A stretch of DNA of 60,000 nucleotides from Liolophura sinensis (GCF_032854445.1 NC_088300.1:53296984-53356983), one strand, 5' to 3'; shown: positions 36,894 through 49,900, counted from the stretch's first letter. Numbers and translations are program-made. The notes: generated by a model not told the origin, from the letters alone.

Positions 36894-37468
36894 GATGATA
36901 GTGTCATTTTGCTGGGCGCCATCACTCGGTGTTCACCTCTTCCTAGTACTAGGTCTCTTCTGAACCGTGGGCGTTGTTGTTGTCCAATAACTTAAAGCTG
37001 TCACAACCTGAATCGGACACTGAAATTTGCGGTACAATGCTGACAAAGTTGTTGTATCGACAATGAGTTGTATCGAACATTGATGGCATGCTATTCGGAA
37101 GAGATGTAGGCTATCGGATCTCTTGCCATTTTTTATGAATTTGAGCTAAACAACTTTATCAACAAATATGAAGCTTCCTTTACTCGCGCCAATGACGGCG
37201 TCCCTAGACACACCCAAAGCGAGGCTCTCTACTACATGTAATTATTATCCAAACCAACTGCAGTCAAATATAAGTTAACACAAGCCCACTTCTACATATA
37301 TCAGTGCTTTATTTGAAGTAAGTTCGAACATTTGAAACAGCCAGGAAATCCCAGAATATTCAAAACAATACCTAAATCGAAAACTGCTTAAAACGCAAGG
37401 ATTGCCTCCCTTAGATTGTGACGCGTACCTTTGTGAACACGCTACACTGAAATGTACGAGTGTTCAAT
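36894..37468. promoter_or_regulatory. Divergent promoter interval, carboxypeptidase and RPL39
   Basis: About 575 bp separate the minus-strand start codon from the likely RPL39 transcription start. CpGs are commoner here than in nearby introns (for example GGGCGCCATCACTCGG and TCGCGCCAATGACGGCG). I see no TATA box at a sensible distance from either gene. Confidence 0.6.
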
Positions 37469-37475
37469 CCTTTCC
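37469..37475 (+). promoter_or_regulatory. RPL39: Likely 5' TOP start of RPL39 mRNA
   Basis: CCTTTCC occurs 38 nt upstream of the start codon. A C followed by a pyrimidine run is the usual transcription start of ribosomal-protein mRNAs and links their translation to growth signalling. The exact start is inferred. Confidence 0.5.
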
Positions 37476-37506
37476 GATTTGGTTCGTCCATCTTGTTGTC
37501 TTCGAG

Positions 37507-39385
37507 ATGGTACGTTTCACTTAAATGTCAAAAATATGTGATTATTTGTGCGTTTCAGTCTGGGCAATGAATGGGAATGGAATCCATATACATACAGGGC
37601 TACGGATTGGGCTCGATTGGAACCCGATTGAATGAATTAATTGTTAGAATCGTGAAGATTAATACGTGCTACATTGGTGCTTGTGTTGTTGTTGTTAAGT
37701 GAATGGATTACCCCGATTACGAGTTCTGGCTAAATATAAGTTTTGCACCCCTGTTTCTTCCACCCAGAACACAGACCGGCATGCCACATTCAAGAACACA
37801 ACATTCTCCAAATTGGCGTTAAAGAGCTATAAGAACCGAAAGGCCTGTTGGTTTCTGAAATGTGATTGGGACATATAGGCCTATACAAAGAGATCTTGCA
37901 CCATTTTATCTAGAAATAGCAGCTTTGCAAAAAAGTGGGAAGGTCTGTTAGCAAGCAGTGGATTGTCGTGGTTTTCCATTGGGTTCTCCCAGCATGATTC
38001 TGGCTGCCGTCATTAAAATACGAGTACACAGATTTTTGGTTGAGGAATATGTTAATATGCCATATTCATGGCTGCTCAACACGCAGTCAAGAGACCAACA
38101 ACATTGTCTGAATGGTGAAAAACAGGAGGCGGCCGGAACAACCACTCAGCTTAGCTCAAGCTGGTCAATTCCATGTCATAACATCTCCCTTCCAATCACC
38201 AGACAATATTTTGTGGTGATAATCCAAGAAAATATCGTTTCATTAGAGTGATGCCTCCAGGCCATGTGGCACTGTCATGTTTTTTAAGACCGACGCAAAA
38301 AAAAACTATATTATAGAGGCATATTGGGGTTGCTCTGTATTAAGTCATCAACTATGCAGCTGATGTACTCTTATCAGCTGGGTCCATTCTGAAGAAATTC
38401 GAACTGGGTGGTCTGTAGAACATTCTGATAACATGCTTTTCAAGTGACTCGAGTAAGCCTTGGTGAGCCATAGTATAACAAGAAGGCCTGTCAAAACTAT
38501 CGCTTCTCTCAATCTCTGCTGGGGTTTCTGTGGAATTCTCCCTGGAGAAATCTTTCTTTTTAAACTGTTTTTTACATAGCTGCAGGTTACCTTGCCATGT
38601 TTTCGGCCACTACCCGGCCTAGCCCCACCCTTCCCACCATTATTGCACCGTTCCTTTGAAGCAACAAACTCTACTGATCAGTAGTTTTCGTCAAGTTTTA
38701 CACACTATTTCTAAGGTTAACCTCTGCATGGAGACTTTAGCGCTGCCACTTTTGTTTTTATAGTTACCTCCCATCTGTTGATGAGAAATAGCAAATAGGT
38801 GATTGATAAATATGAAATACAATTTCCAAGTTGAATTTTTGAGAATTTTATTTGATTTTTGAAAAAATTTGATTAGATTTAAAAAAAGTAAAACTGTGCT
38901 TTGATTTTTTAAAGCGTCCTAAATTTAGCCCCGTGTGACAAAGAAAATGACAGAATGCATGTCAGAAAGTGAACAAATCTCAACAATTTTATTTTAGGGT
39001 GCCCATAAGACCTTCCGGGTAAAAATGAGACTGGCAAAAGCCCAGAAACAAAACAGACCCATCCCACAGTGGGTTCGAATGAGAACAGGAAACACAATTA
39101 GGTAAGTAATATAGAAATACAGGTAAGGTGTCAGTTTGTTAACAATGAACAAAGAGCAACTGGTGAAATAATGGTATCGTTTCAGTGTAGAGTAGTGATG
39201 CTTAATGTTTTTAATCATGCTAGTCCACATTCCAGTTCTTGGCTTGTTTTTATGTATGAATGTTTGAAAGTTTAAAGTTGTTGAAAACTGAGTAGATGAG
39301 TGACCATTATTATGGAATGTTACCATTTATCTTCAGATACAACGCTAAGAGGCGTCACTGGAGGAGAACTAAGCTGAAGATGTAA
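37507..39385 (+). CDS. RPL39: Ribosomal protein eL39
   Basis: Small basic protein of the large ribosomal subunit lining the peptide exit tunnel. Coding exons are 37507-37509 (ATG only), 38998-39101 and 39337-39385, totalling 156 nt (51 residues plus TAA, the normal eL39 length). Donors are GTACGT and GTAAGT; acceptors are TTTTAG and CTTCAG. Diagnostic stretches are [28 protein letters not shown] and [15 protein letters not shown]. It ends KM rather than the GL I recall from vertebrates. It is transcribed divergently from the carboxypeptidase gene and converges on LRP5/6. Confidence 0.97.
37510..38997 (+). other. RPL39 intron 1
   Basis: A 1.5-kb intron following the start codon. It holds a SINE fragment (37934-38006). 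I looked for box C/D snoRNAs, as ribosomal-protein introns often host them, and found no convincing C and D box pair with a closing stem. Confidence 0.6.
37934..38006 (+). mobile_element. SINE fragment in RPL39 intron 1
   Basis: GTGGGAAGGTCTGTTAGCAA, GGGTTCTCCCAGCATGATTC and TGGCTGCCGTC match the middle of the SINE. Both ends are lost. Confidence 0.65.
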
Positions 39386-39525
39386 ACTGAGGAAGGCATT
39401 GGTGGATCCCCTTGGGTGTCAGGACAAGGAAATCAAACATTCACTTCACGACATTAAGAAAGGGTTCTTCTACTGATGTTTGACAAATGATGCCTGTTCG
39501 TTTTCGATGTTTCATTCTTGAAATC

Positions 39526-39531
39526 ATTAAA
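39526..39531 (+). terminator. RPL39: Candidate poly(A) signal of RPL39
   Basis: ATTAAA, the common variant signal, about 140 nt after the stop codon, a reasonable 3' UTR length for a ribosomal-protein mRNA. Confidence 0.45.
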
Positions 39532-39798
39532 GATGATCCTACCAAGGAGTTATCCATATAAAGGGGTGTTTCTTTTATCCTTTTTCCCAATATTAATAAT
39601 TTCCACAAGTTATAGATGAAATCTGTAATCAGTAGTTGGATTGATTTTCTGTACTTTTTGATTATTTCAGATACATCTCCATTTTGCAACCATTTGTAGT
39701 TTGTGGTTCTTAATAACTAAACCTGTAATTGAACAGCCAGCCACTGTATGATTAAAACTAATCTGACAATCATGGAACTATCTAAAATCTTTACTTTC

Positions 39799-39933
39799 CA
39801 GTATTTGGGAAGGTCTACTAACCACCCGAAAATGGTTGAGGGTTTTCAAAGGGCTCTGCCATATTTTCTCCAAACATAATGCTGGCAGCCGTTTTATAAG
39901 TGAAATGTCCTTTAGTTCAGCATAAAACACCAA
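39799..39933 (+). mobile_element. Degraded SINE lacking the tRNA head
   Basis: TTTGGGAAGGTCTACTAACC, GGGCTCTGCCATATTTTCTC, ATAATGCTGGCAGCC, TATAAGTGAAATG and CATAAAACACCAA follow the SINE order. Confidence 0.7.
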
Positions 39934-41885
39934 GCCTTGTATGGTAAAATCATGTTCACATGATGGTACATGTTGTATCAACCGAAATTTGATGAGAGGA
40001 ATGACAAAACGATGTGTATATCATAAGATGCATTGGGGTAATGTTGAACTGTTACAATCACTTGAAATGACACACGGTCCATTTTCTTGCGACTAGTCAA
40101 ATTTGACTCTCACACCATGACAATGCAGCTTATGTGACCCTCCATGGGATGGGTGACGTGGCATTTACTGAAAGTAAAAGCCCAAAGTTGCGGACTTAAA
40201 AATGGCGACCAGCAGCAGGTGTAAACAGTCCTCTATGACTTTGAGTACATATCACAACAGGTAAGACATCCCCCACAAAGTCGATGTCATATACCCATTA
40301 AGCTGCTCATTTTGAATCTGGCATACGTTGATATGACCTCATGAGTTCACACCAGCCATTAGCTGCCATCTTGTAAATCCGCACACCAAACTTTGCGTTG
40401 ATTCAACACATCTGTTTTAGTTTAAGAGGCATGCACCAATAACATGCTGGATATGTCTAGAAAGTTTGGATTTTTCCTAAAATTGTGAGTTTGCGTTTTT
40501 TGTTAGATTGGCCCGATTCACTATTTTCGTCAAAAGGGTTGTCTGTCAAGCTGATATTAATGGTAATCTGTTTCAGTGCAGGTTTCAATATTGTTACTCT
40601 TCAATTCACAAGATGCATTGCTTCATTGCCTTATTTCATGAATTATTACTGTAGTCACGGACTACCAGGGCTTAAACGACTGGGCTTGGAATATACGCCT
40701 TGACATCATGTGTATGTGAACAGTGGTCTTCACTGTAAACCTGAATCGCAGCATTGCTTTTGATGAGTAGAAGTACGATGTTGTCCATCTGTATTCAGCA
40801 TTTATTAACAAGGCAACCTTGGTCATGTCAATGTAAGGGGAGTAACTTTAGCTTTTTTTTTAACATGAGTTAAGGCCCCTTGCCCAAAGCTGTAATGAAG
40901 AACAAGAGAACTGAGTAGGTCTTAAACGAGAGCATTGATTTGACTTATTGTTCATGTAGTAAAGTAATCAACTTCAAGCTCAAAAATATATATGCCCTGG
41001 TACAATGCTATACCACCACATGCAGCTTGTAACATATCAAAAAATCAAAAAGTGAAGTCCCAGCATTTTGATGTGACAATGTAATATGAAGTGTTTTCAG
41101 TTCTATCCAAGACAGACAATATTCTGATACATTGTACATTTTAACTATATGCAAACTAACAGTGCAGGAATTTATAGTGCATCAACAACCCAAAATTTCT
41201 GTATGACAGTACTACCCAATCAGTGCGCCGAAACGCTTCAGAGGCAAATCTTGGACCCATTTTCCTGAATTGTGCAAGTGTAACATTTAAGGCAATACCA
41301 AAGAATAGCGTACTTAACTTTATATTATAGACAGGTAGAACGTTTCATTGGGTGGATAAAATAGGAAGTAAATCACTGGCTTTTGGGAAGCAACTGCTGA
41401 TGAATTGATTTTTACACACACAGCAAAGCTCTTGTGCATGTCCTATTATGAAAGGCAAGTGATTGCGAATGAACTTTAAAGACCGCTTCAACAAACCTTT
41501 GTGTTGTCACACTGCCTTTTTGATTCCATACTCCAAAACTCCAAGTGGTCAGGTTTGAATAACGAATGAAGCTGGAACTGCCCTATTACTTAACCTGTGT
41601 GTTTGACTAACTTATGGGAACTTCACACAATGTTCATGAATATGCAAGTGAACAGTTCTATTTTGTCAACTCACTACATGAATGGAACTTCACTTGTTCA
41701 AGGTCAGTCTTGTTAACTGGTTAAACAACTGGCCATGACTAACTCCCCTGACCAAACTCATTGGTTGTGTGACTGATGGAAAACATAATAGGAGTGATCT
41801 GTAGGCCTACTGTGAACATTTCTCATCCCATCCTTGACAGCCATAGAAGATGACACCCATACACATGAAATGAAACATTGCTCAA

Positions 41886-41936
41886 GCTGGGTTTCCCTCT
41901 GGGCTATGCTAGGTTTCCTCCCACCATAAGTAAATA
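41886..41936 (+). mobile_element. Short SINE fragment
   Basis: Only a GGGTTTCCCTCTGGGCTATG and AGGTTTCCTCCCACCATAA core segment remains. It lies just beside the intact copy at 41992-42258. Confidence 0.5.
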
Positions 41937-41991
41937 CATTTTGTATTTGGGGTCAAACATTAAAGGTCACAATATTTTATTAATGAATCGA

Positions 41992-42258
41992 TTTTGATTT
42001 GAATTGATTGGTGTTTTACGCCGTACTCAAGAATATTTCACTTATACGACGGCAGTCAGCATTATGGTGGGTGGAAACCGGGCAGAGCCAGGGGGAAACC
42101 CACAACCATTGGCAGGTTGCTGGCAGACCTTCCCACGTATGGCTGGAGAGGAAGTCCACATGAGCTGGACTTGAACTCACAGCAACCGCATTGGTGAGAG
42201 ACTCCAAAGTCAACACGCTGCACTAGCGCGCTAACCAACTGAGCCACGGAGGCCCCCC
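41992..42258 (-). mobile_element. Full-length tRNA-derived SINE with 14-bp target duplication
   Basis: The cleanest copy in the window. Reading from 42258, the head is GGGGCCTCCGTGGCTCAGTT with an A box, followed by GCGCGCTAGTGCAGCG, a B box GTTCAAGTCC, the body and the tail. TATTAATGAATCGA occurs at 41978-41991 and 42259-42272 as an exact duplication, so insertion is recent relative to the degraded copies. Confidence 0.97.
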
Positions 42259-45200
42259 TATTAATGAATCGAGGGCCAGCTTATGGATGGAGGAAACATC
42301 ACCTAAACCACGACGGTTCCCTTCAAATAAATCTGGCCTAAATTGAACAATTTACATGTAACGACAAATGAATACATACCCTACTTTCAGTAGATGTTTT
42401 TGGTTTTATTTAAAAAGAGAGAAAAAGAAATTGGCTCCAGGTCATCTATGTACATTGGCAGGTTCACTAAACAATGTTACAGGCCTGGTCAACAAGGCAA
42501 CTAATTACATATGCAAAGTAATTAAGACTGCATAACCAAATTACTGTCATATCGTTACACTTATATAAGGAATTCTTGAGCAACCTGAGTTGATTTGTTA
42601 TACACACAAACCAGTCTGCATCCACTGTGATGTTTACTTTGTAATTTAATCACCAAACCATGCTGACTGATGTGAAATCTGATAATTTTGCAATACCAAA
42701 ACATTCACTGGCTGCATGGGAATTAAAAAGTCAATTATTACTCAACCAGTTCTGCTGACAAATAGGTAATTTGTGAATGAAAAATCTGGAGTTGTACAAT
42801 AGCATTGCATATCAAACACATAGGTTATGATACAAGTCAAGCCAAAGTAAACATTAGGGCACAAAGTATTTTCTCGCTGACTCAACTTTTTCAAGAATCT
42901 GCGGTTAGATTGAAACAGAAAAGAAATATTTTGAGAACAGAAACATTTATATACAACATACAGTGACAAAGTTTTCTTAATGCTGAGTATCTGCTCTTTA
43001 AAACATCACAATAATGGAATACATTAGCATGTAATTAAACTGTATATATGTACATGTACATACACATATGAACTGAATACACAATGTAGTTTTCATTAGT
43101 CAATGCAAATATCATAACATATACTTGTACATTCTTCTTTTCCAAACTACATGTATGTATTGAATGCGGATGACAAGTTAATGCCTATTGGTATACATGA
43201 TGCAGTGCCACGTCCATGGCACCCAATGACTATGTAACATCCCAGCCTTGTGAAGTAGCCTTGTGCCTCACAGAGGACGGATGTTTAGAAGGATAACTGT
43301 GCGTGTGCAACACTGTGATTGTGGCCAATCCATACAAAGGGTAGCAGACTAAGGCTCAATTTATGTAAAAAATATAGCTACATAAGATACAAAAATATAG
43401 CTAGCACCATGCTTTTAAGATACACCTAGGACTTGTCATCAGACCTCTGATGCACAAACACATGAAGCAAATGGTGACTTTGTCAACATTTACATCCCCA
43501 CAACAAAGCATTATTATTTAGATGATCCCCTCTCGTTCATCTGATTGATGCACACTTTTTTCAGGTTAAAGAGTGAAAAAATTGCTATAGATTTATATGC
43601 AATACTGCAAAGCAGATGTCACCTCTGATCTGATCGGGTTATATGTGCATCAGACTGACTGTGCATGGCTAGCATGGCTCTTCACCTTGCTGAAGGGCCA
43701 TACAAGGTGGAGCAATACAAACAACTGCCCATCCGCAGTATTCTATAATTCTCTGTGCACACTGCAAATTTGTCCACACTAAATGAAGACAACAAATGAT
43801 CAACTTTCATTCACTTTGTTCACAGACACCAATCACACTCACTCCTGCTCATTTATGAAACAAAATGTCATTCCCCAGTTAACGACTATATACACACTGT
43901 GCCACTTGTGTGGAGACACATACTGTTCATGAGGGGGAGATGCAACGCAAGACACTGGTAACGCTTGCTATCAGAGAGATCACCTACATCTACTACAGAC
44001 AAAAAGTAATACTGAAACATTGTTCAGAATCGACTAGCGCGGAATAAAATTTCTGAACACACTATCAATTTTCTGTTAAAATTCATACTAGTATCATGTT
44101 TAAAGACAACCATGAAAACTAATTATATATCTTAACGTTTCACCTGAATGTAGATCTACTTCAAATGAAGTGTGACAATTAATAGGCAAAACCTAAAACT
44201 CAAAAGAGACAAACTGCAGTGCTTATCATATTTAAAGTGCACGAGTTTGAATTCTCTGCCGGTCTCTTCATTCTTTAACACTGCATTTTGCAACACTTAA
44301 GTTGAATGATGAAGAAAGAGCAGATATATTTATGTGTAGTCACATGCAGATAAAACCACTCATGAAATGACCTTCCTGGGCTTTCCTTTAAAACCTCAAG
44401 GAGCAGAGCAATAACAAGATTGAAAAAAATAGTCAAAAGAAAACAAAAGAAATGACCTCAAAACAATTTCATGTACAGAACCATTCATATGACACAGCCA
44501 ACCTTAAACATACCTGTATAAAATTTGTAAAATTTAATTTCAGCTAAAAGGTGAAATAATATAATGCATCACATGTATCATATATATTTAACTTCTGTCT
44601 CTAAAAAGAACCCCCCAAAAAAGTGCCTCTGAAGCACCTGACATTTATGAATCTCTTCTGTTTAAGTTTAAACATAATTTTGGTGACAGCAGGTCTTACT
44701 CTGACAATACAAACACGTGCATATAGAAAAGTATAAATCTGTCCAGCAGCTTTTTTCACATCAGAATGTGTAGAATGTAGATACAAATGTACAAATGATG
44801 TTAGTTTTGTGCTGAAAGCATGTACTGCATTAATGACAAGCACTTGAAGAAATAGCTAGGTATACAACTTTTGTTAACACAACCATATCAAGTTTAAAAG
44901 TGATATAAAATTTACCCTGAAGTTAAGAGAAAAGAAGATAGAACAGTGAAAGAAGCTGCACTTCAGCAAATTAAAACTTGATGTAGCACTCTTGTAGCTG
45001 ACGGGTAACAACTCTTTCAGTCACATTTTGAACATGCGCCCGTGACACAATAACAATGAAATAATGAAAAGCGAAAACAAAACAATCACATACATGTACA
45101 ACGTACAAAGACAGTGTGTCAATATGAACAACTATACACAATATCCACTTGTGCAATAAAAAGATTGAATTGATATATAAATGAGGTAATTGCTGTAGTC

Positions 45201-45378
45201 AGTAATACATGATACATTCTCCGATTGTCAATGCCCACTGATTTAGGAAATCCTATGCTGGGATAATATCTACACGACAGCTGGATATGTGAAGCCAGCC
45301 ACACAATTCAATGGCAGTTTTGATTTGTTATATAGCTGTATATACACTGTACAAATAAACCCGTTTATAATAACCATG

Positions 45379-46954
45379 CTAGCAGTCTGACATCCCCACC
45401 GGTGAAGGAGGTGGTGGGTAGGGATTGAAAAAGCTCCTCTCAGTGGAGGGGGACGGTGGGCAACTCTGCTCATCTGATAAATAATGACTTCTGGGTGTGG
45501 GAGGGGGAGGGTAAGGATCAGAGTCATAGTTCAACTCCACCACAGAGTTATATTTTTGGGAGGGGTAGGGCTCACTCTCCTCGCACACATCCGTGCTGCA
45601 CGGTGTGGTGGGAGGGGGTGGAATGTCACGCAGTCTGTAAGGTCTATAGGAGCGCACTGTGGATGGACTGTTGGAGGAGTAATATATATCCCCTGTATAC
45701 TGGGACCTGTCAGTCACAGGACTAGGTGGGGGATTAAGTGTCTCTTTAGGGTAATGAGTCACTGTGGAGCTGCTTGAGGATGCCCCAGTTAAATGATTAC
45801 GATCGTAAGTTTGATGGCCACTGCCTGTACTGACGGACAGGGCGGTGGTGTAGGATTTGCCCCTTGAGGAGGTCAGTGTATGCTGCGGAGTTATATCCTC
45901 CATCATAGGGTTCAAGGGCTTCACCATCATTGTGTCCACGTCATCAGGTATCCCCTGATTCCTTCGCCTACACACATAGATTATCACAAACAGAACCACG
46001 ATAAAGACCACTGCGATGATGATGGCCACAGAGTACGGAGGAGGCTGGGTGGCTCCCTGTTTGCTGGCGTTAGACATGTCACAATCAGCCTCATCTGAGC
46101 CCGGTTCTCCGTCCTCACAATCATTCTTCCCATCACACCTGCGCGTGGCGGCCACACACTTGTGATTGTCCACACACCTGAAGTCCTCATCCTGACAGCA
46201 GTTGGACTCGTCTGTGTCATCAGAACAGTCTTTGTGGCCATCACAAACCTTCTCAGCAGGCACACAACTGCCACTAGAACACTTGAATTCTGCTTCAGAG
46301 CAGGCTGGGCAGTCATCTTCATCGGATTCATCCTCACACTCCGGAAAGCCGTCACAGCGCCATGAGATTGGCAGGCAGGTAATGGTACCACTTCGGCAGG
46401 AGAACTGCTCTGGAGAGCATGGGGGTGGTTCTGCACATGTCACCTCATTAGGTTTCAGCACCAGCCCAACAGGACACGAGCAGCGGCGCTCCTTGCTGCC
46501 CTGAGCCACACAGATATGAGAGCAGCCTCCATTGTTCTGTGCACATGGATGTTTGACCCTTTCCTCAGCGCTGATCACCTGCACTGCATGAAGGTCTGTC
46601 AGCTGATTTATCCGCCCTTGGATCCACTCTCTCTGTTTGCCGTTCACCTTGTCGATCCTTTCAATGAGATCTTGATCCTTATCTGTCCAGTAAACAAACT
46701 GACCAAAGACAGCTAGGCCATTAGGGTTCACAATATTGCCATCCACCAACACTTCGCGGTTTCCACCAAGCAAATCTGACGACTCGATGCGCTTCAGGTC
46801 AGCGTCGCTCCAGTACAGCCGGCCATTTTGTGTGTCGATAGCCAGTGCTACAGGCTGCCGCAGATCTGTGCTAAAGAGCTGAACCCTATCTGTTCCATCC
46901 ACAGCTGCTTTTTCTATGCGAGGAGGGTTCACCATATTAATCCAGTACATATGC
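45379..46954 (-). CDS. LRP5/6: LRP5/6 last exon: half of propeller 4 to C-terminus
   Basis: One 1576-nt exon. Counting from the MYWIN methionine at 46950: YWTD-type repeats MYWINM, LYWSDA and VYWTDK; EGF4 (about 136-172) with [12 protein letters not shown]; three class A repeats (about 178-214, 217-251, 252-290), each with an acidic DE calcium motif; a transmembrane helix (about 308-326, [19 protein letters not shown]) followed by CRRR. The tail has SRGKS, GASSSSS and five motifs: [45 protein letters not shown] and [13 protein letters not shown]. These are GSK3/CK1 sites that bind Axin when phosphorylated. The stop is at 45381-45379. Confidence 0.98.
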
Positions 46955-49900
46955 CTGTAACATCCAACAAATAATAAATTTTAATCAGGAGTGATTTACA
47001 ACACAAGCTACATGAAAATAAATGCAAGTGAATGGACTAAATACTTTACAGTCATTAAAATATAAAAAAAATCTCAGGATTCTCAAGTCTGCAGAATAGC
47101 CCATTCTACCAACACCAAAAAGGTTTGAGGTGAAAAGCACGAAGTAGGTCTTCATCATGTATCAATTTGGTTTTTGGAACTGTTCGAAAATCAGCAACTT
47201 TATCTTCAAACAAATACTGTATTCACTGTAAAACTTTCCCCAAGGAAGTGCATTTTTAGTGTCAAATACAGGTCAAAAGATTATTTTTCACGCTGCATCT
47301 TACATTACTCCTGCAGGATATCAGTCTAACTTCAAAACTCTTTTCTGAGATCAATAGAACTCTCAGCAAAACACACATGAGTGCCTTAGTCATAAACGAA
47401 TTCTTGATAGCAATAAACACAAATTTTTAACTATGAGATATATTATTCCACCAAGTTACCAAACAAACAAGCCATTGCAGAGTGGAAAACAATGTCAAAA
47501 TCACAAGAGGCCCTGTGCATTGTTATGCCATGAAACTGGGGTTAAATGGGATTTTGCTTTTGTGGTAGAGAACAAGTCCAAAGTTGAAAGTCAATGCTAT
47601 GTAGTTCTGTATAGCGGTAATGGCAGAATTACAGCAAGACATACACACGGATGGACAGCGCCACACCATAATATGACTTCTTATTACTGATAAGAATGGT
47701 TACCCTTTCTCAGGATGAAGCACTATTGAGCGTGGTTTCTCATCTTCTCCCTCCACAACCACACCCACAGCTGTTGTGTTCAGATGCGTCACATTGATCA
47801 CATTGTTCTCGGCACATGTCCAGTAGATGTAGCGGGAAAAGGGATCAATGGCGATGTCATATGGCTGGTGACGCTTTAGTGGGTTAGACACAACCACTGA
47901 CAACTGAAAAAAGAACAAATTGAAATTACTTTTTGTTATATACAACAAGATCAAATAAATAACACAAGGAAGAGGCTGGCACTGACTGCACACAGCAATT
48001 ACCCAGAATTCCTTTGTGCAATTTATCCCAAACCAAGAAAAGCTGAGACCACAATTAAATGAGTTATCAGTCATTTTTTATTTGACTTGTTTAATAGCAT
48101 ATTTTTCACTTATATAAAGTTAGTCAGTATTATAGATGCATGAAACTGGAGTACACCACCATAACACTTTCTCACATGTGATGCACAGATACAGAGATAC
48201 TGAGTTTGGTTTTGTAGTACATTTCGCTTAAACAACAGTCAACAGATTCCTGTATTAACAGCAAAGCCTACCTGACTACCATCATCATGGGCTCTCACAA
48301 TGGTCTTGCTCTTTCCATCTATCCAGTACACAAACTCCTTCACTGGGTCATAGCTGATTGCTTTAATATTCCTCAAGCCTTGTATAGGTAATATAACATC
48401 CAGATTGTCCTGCGCATGCAGTACCATTCGGCTGATAGCATTCTTTTGACTGAACAGCAAGAAAGTAGCTGGTGCTGCAAACAGACAATATACAGAGATA
48501 GTGAAACAGTGTGTTGAGTTACTTCTCTTCCAATCAAGAACACCTCACGAAGTGGATATATTCTAAAAACTGATAGTCGGACAAACAGCCATCTCTGTAT
48601 AACCAAGTTACACTGATGAAAACTATGCATAAATCTGAGACGCTATTAAGAGATATAAAATATGCCTTGCCCTATTCCTACTATCCATTCATCATTCTAA
48701 CATAAATCTGTTAGCTACTGCTTACCAGCACAGGTTTTGTTGTCAGGGTTTAGACTGTAGTGGGTAGGGCATGCACACTTGTGACGAGTGCTGTTCACAC
48801 CCAGACTCTCACTTGGCTGAGCCAGGCAAAGATGAGAACAGCCACCATTGTTTAGCCCACATGTGTTCCACCCTGAAGGAATACAGTGATTATTGAGTCA
48901 CATGACTTGATCAAATTTCATTTTATCACCTTTATACATGTAGTAAACATTTTGAGTAAGTCTCATCAGCTAAGATGATTAACACATGTAGCTTTAGAAT
49001 CAGACAGGTTAAAAGACTTGAATTTAAGAAAGAGTACGCTAAACACAGTTGATATTTTAAAGTATGTCACAAGTAAAAAATCCCCATGGAATCTATCCCA
49101 ATTTGTTAAAATTTCATATATCTTTTATCTGATTGGATAAAATTCACACATGGCCTAAAATAAATGCCTCCTTCAATCCTGACAGACCAATACCACTCAA
49201 ATTACCTGACTGCCTGGATGCATGGAAGACTAGGATATCCATTATAAGATCAACCTTCTCTTGTATCACAGTTCTGTTGCTACCAGATGTTTTATTAGCA
49301 CGTTCAATGCAGTTAGTTTTCCAGTCTGTCCAGAAAATAAAGTCCTCGTACTGTGTCAGCCCATAGGGATAGGGAATATGATCATGAATCACCTTCCTTC
49401 TGTTCATTCCTGCATAAAAACAAATCAAATTTACAACATTAAAACATAACCAGGGGATATACATATCTACAGAGGAACCTCTTAACACGGAGACCTTAAT
49501 AAACCAATTGTCAAAAGAGACAAAATTTTTCAGTTCATTTTCATTTGTAGTGAATGTGTCAACCACTAAAGCACTTTTTTAAATGGAATTAATGCACATA
49601 ATTATTATCAAAACAAGCCTACAAATTATTTGTTTGTGTCACTTAAGATGCAAGCTTCATAGCACTGTGCAAACTATTTCTTTACACCCCATAATTCTCT
49701 AACAATGTTTCAAAATATTGGTTGTAGAGGCGGTTGAAAAGCTCGAAGAATTAGGGTATATACAACACACTTGTGTGCTGTTGTCCATGGCCATGTTTAA
49801 TAAAATGACATCTTGTCTAACCCAACATTCTTGATTTACAACTTTACGGACAACCAACTTCAACATGCAATACAATGTTTTTACCCTGAGAAAAGAGCAG

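Larger units (their letters stand above)
39532..45378. other. Interval between RPL39 and LRP5/6, likely LRP5/6 3' UTR on its right
   Basis: No protein gene is visible in almost 6 kb. It contains three SINE copies, one of them intact. The part nearest 45378 should be the 3' UTR of LRP5/6 on the minus strand, which may be long, as in vertebrates; its end cannot be fixed from sequence alone. Confidence 0.5.

Noticed and set aside
39102-39336. Possible box C/D snoRNA in RPL39 intron 2 (GTGATGC near 39195, CTGA near 39290)
   Set aside because: The C box is imperfect and the flanks do not pair into a closing stem.
45456-46504. Several plus-strand and second minus-frame open frames over the LRP5/6 last exon
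   Set aside because: They are shadows of a long GC-richer coding exon. Only the minus frame gives EGF, LDLa, membrane helix and PPPSP motifs.
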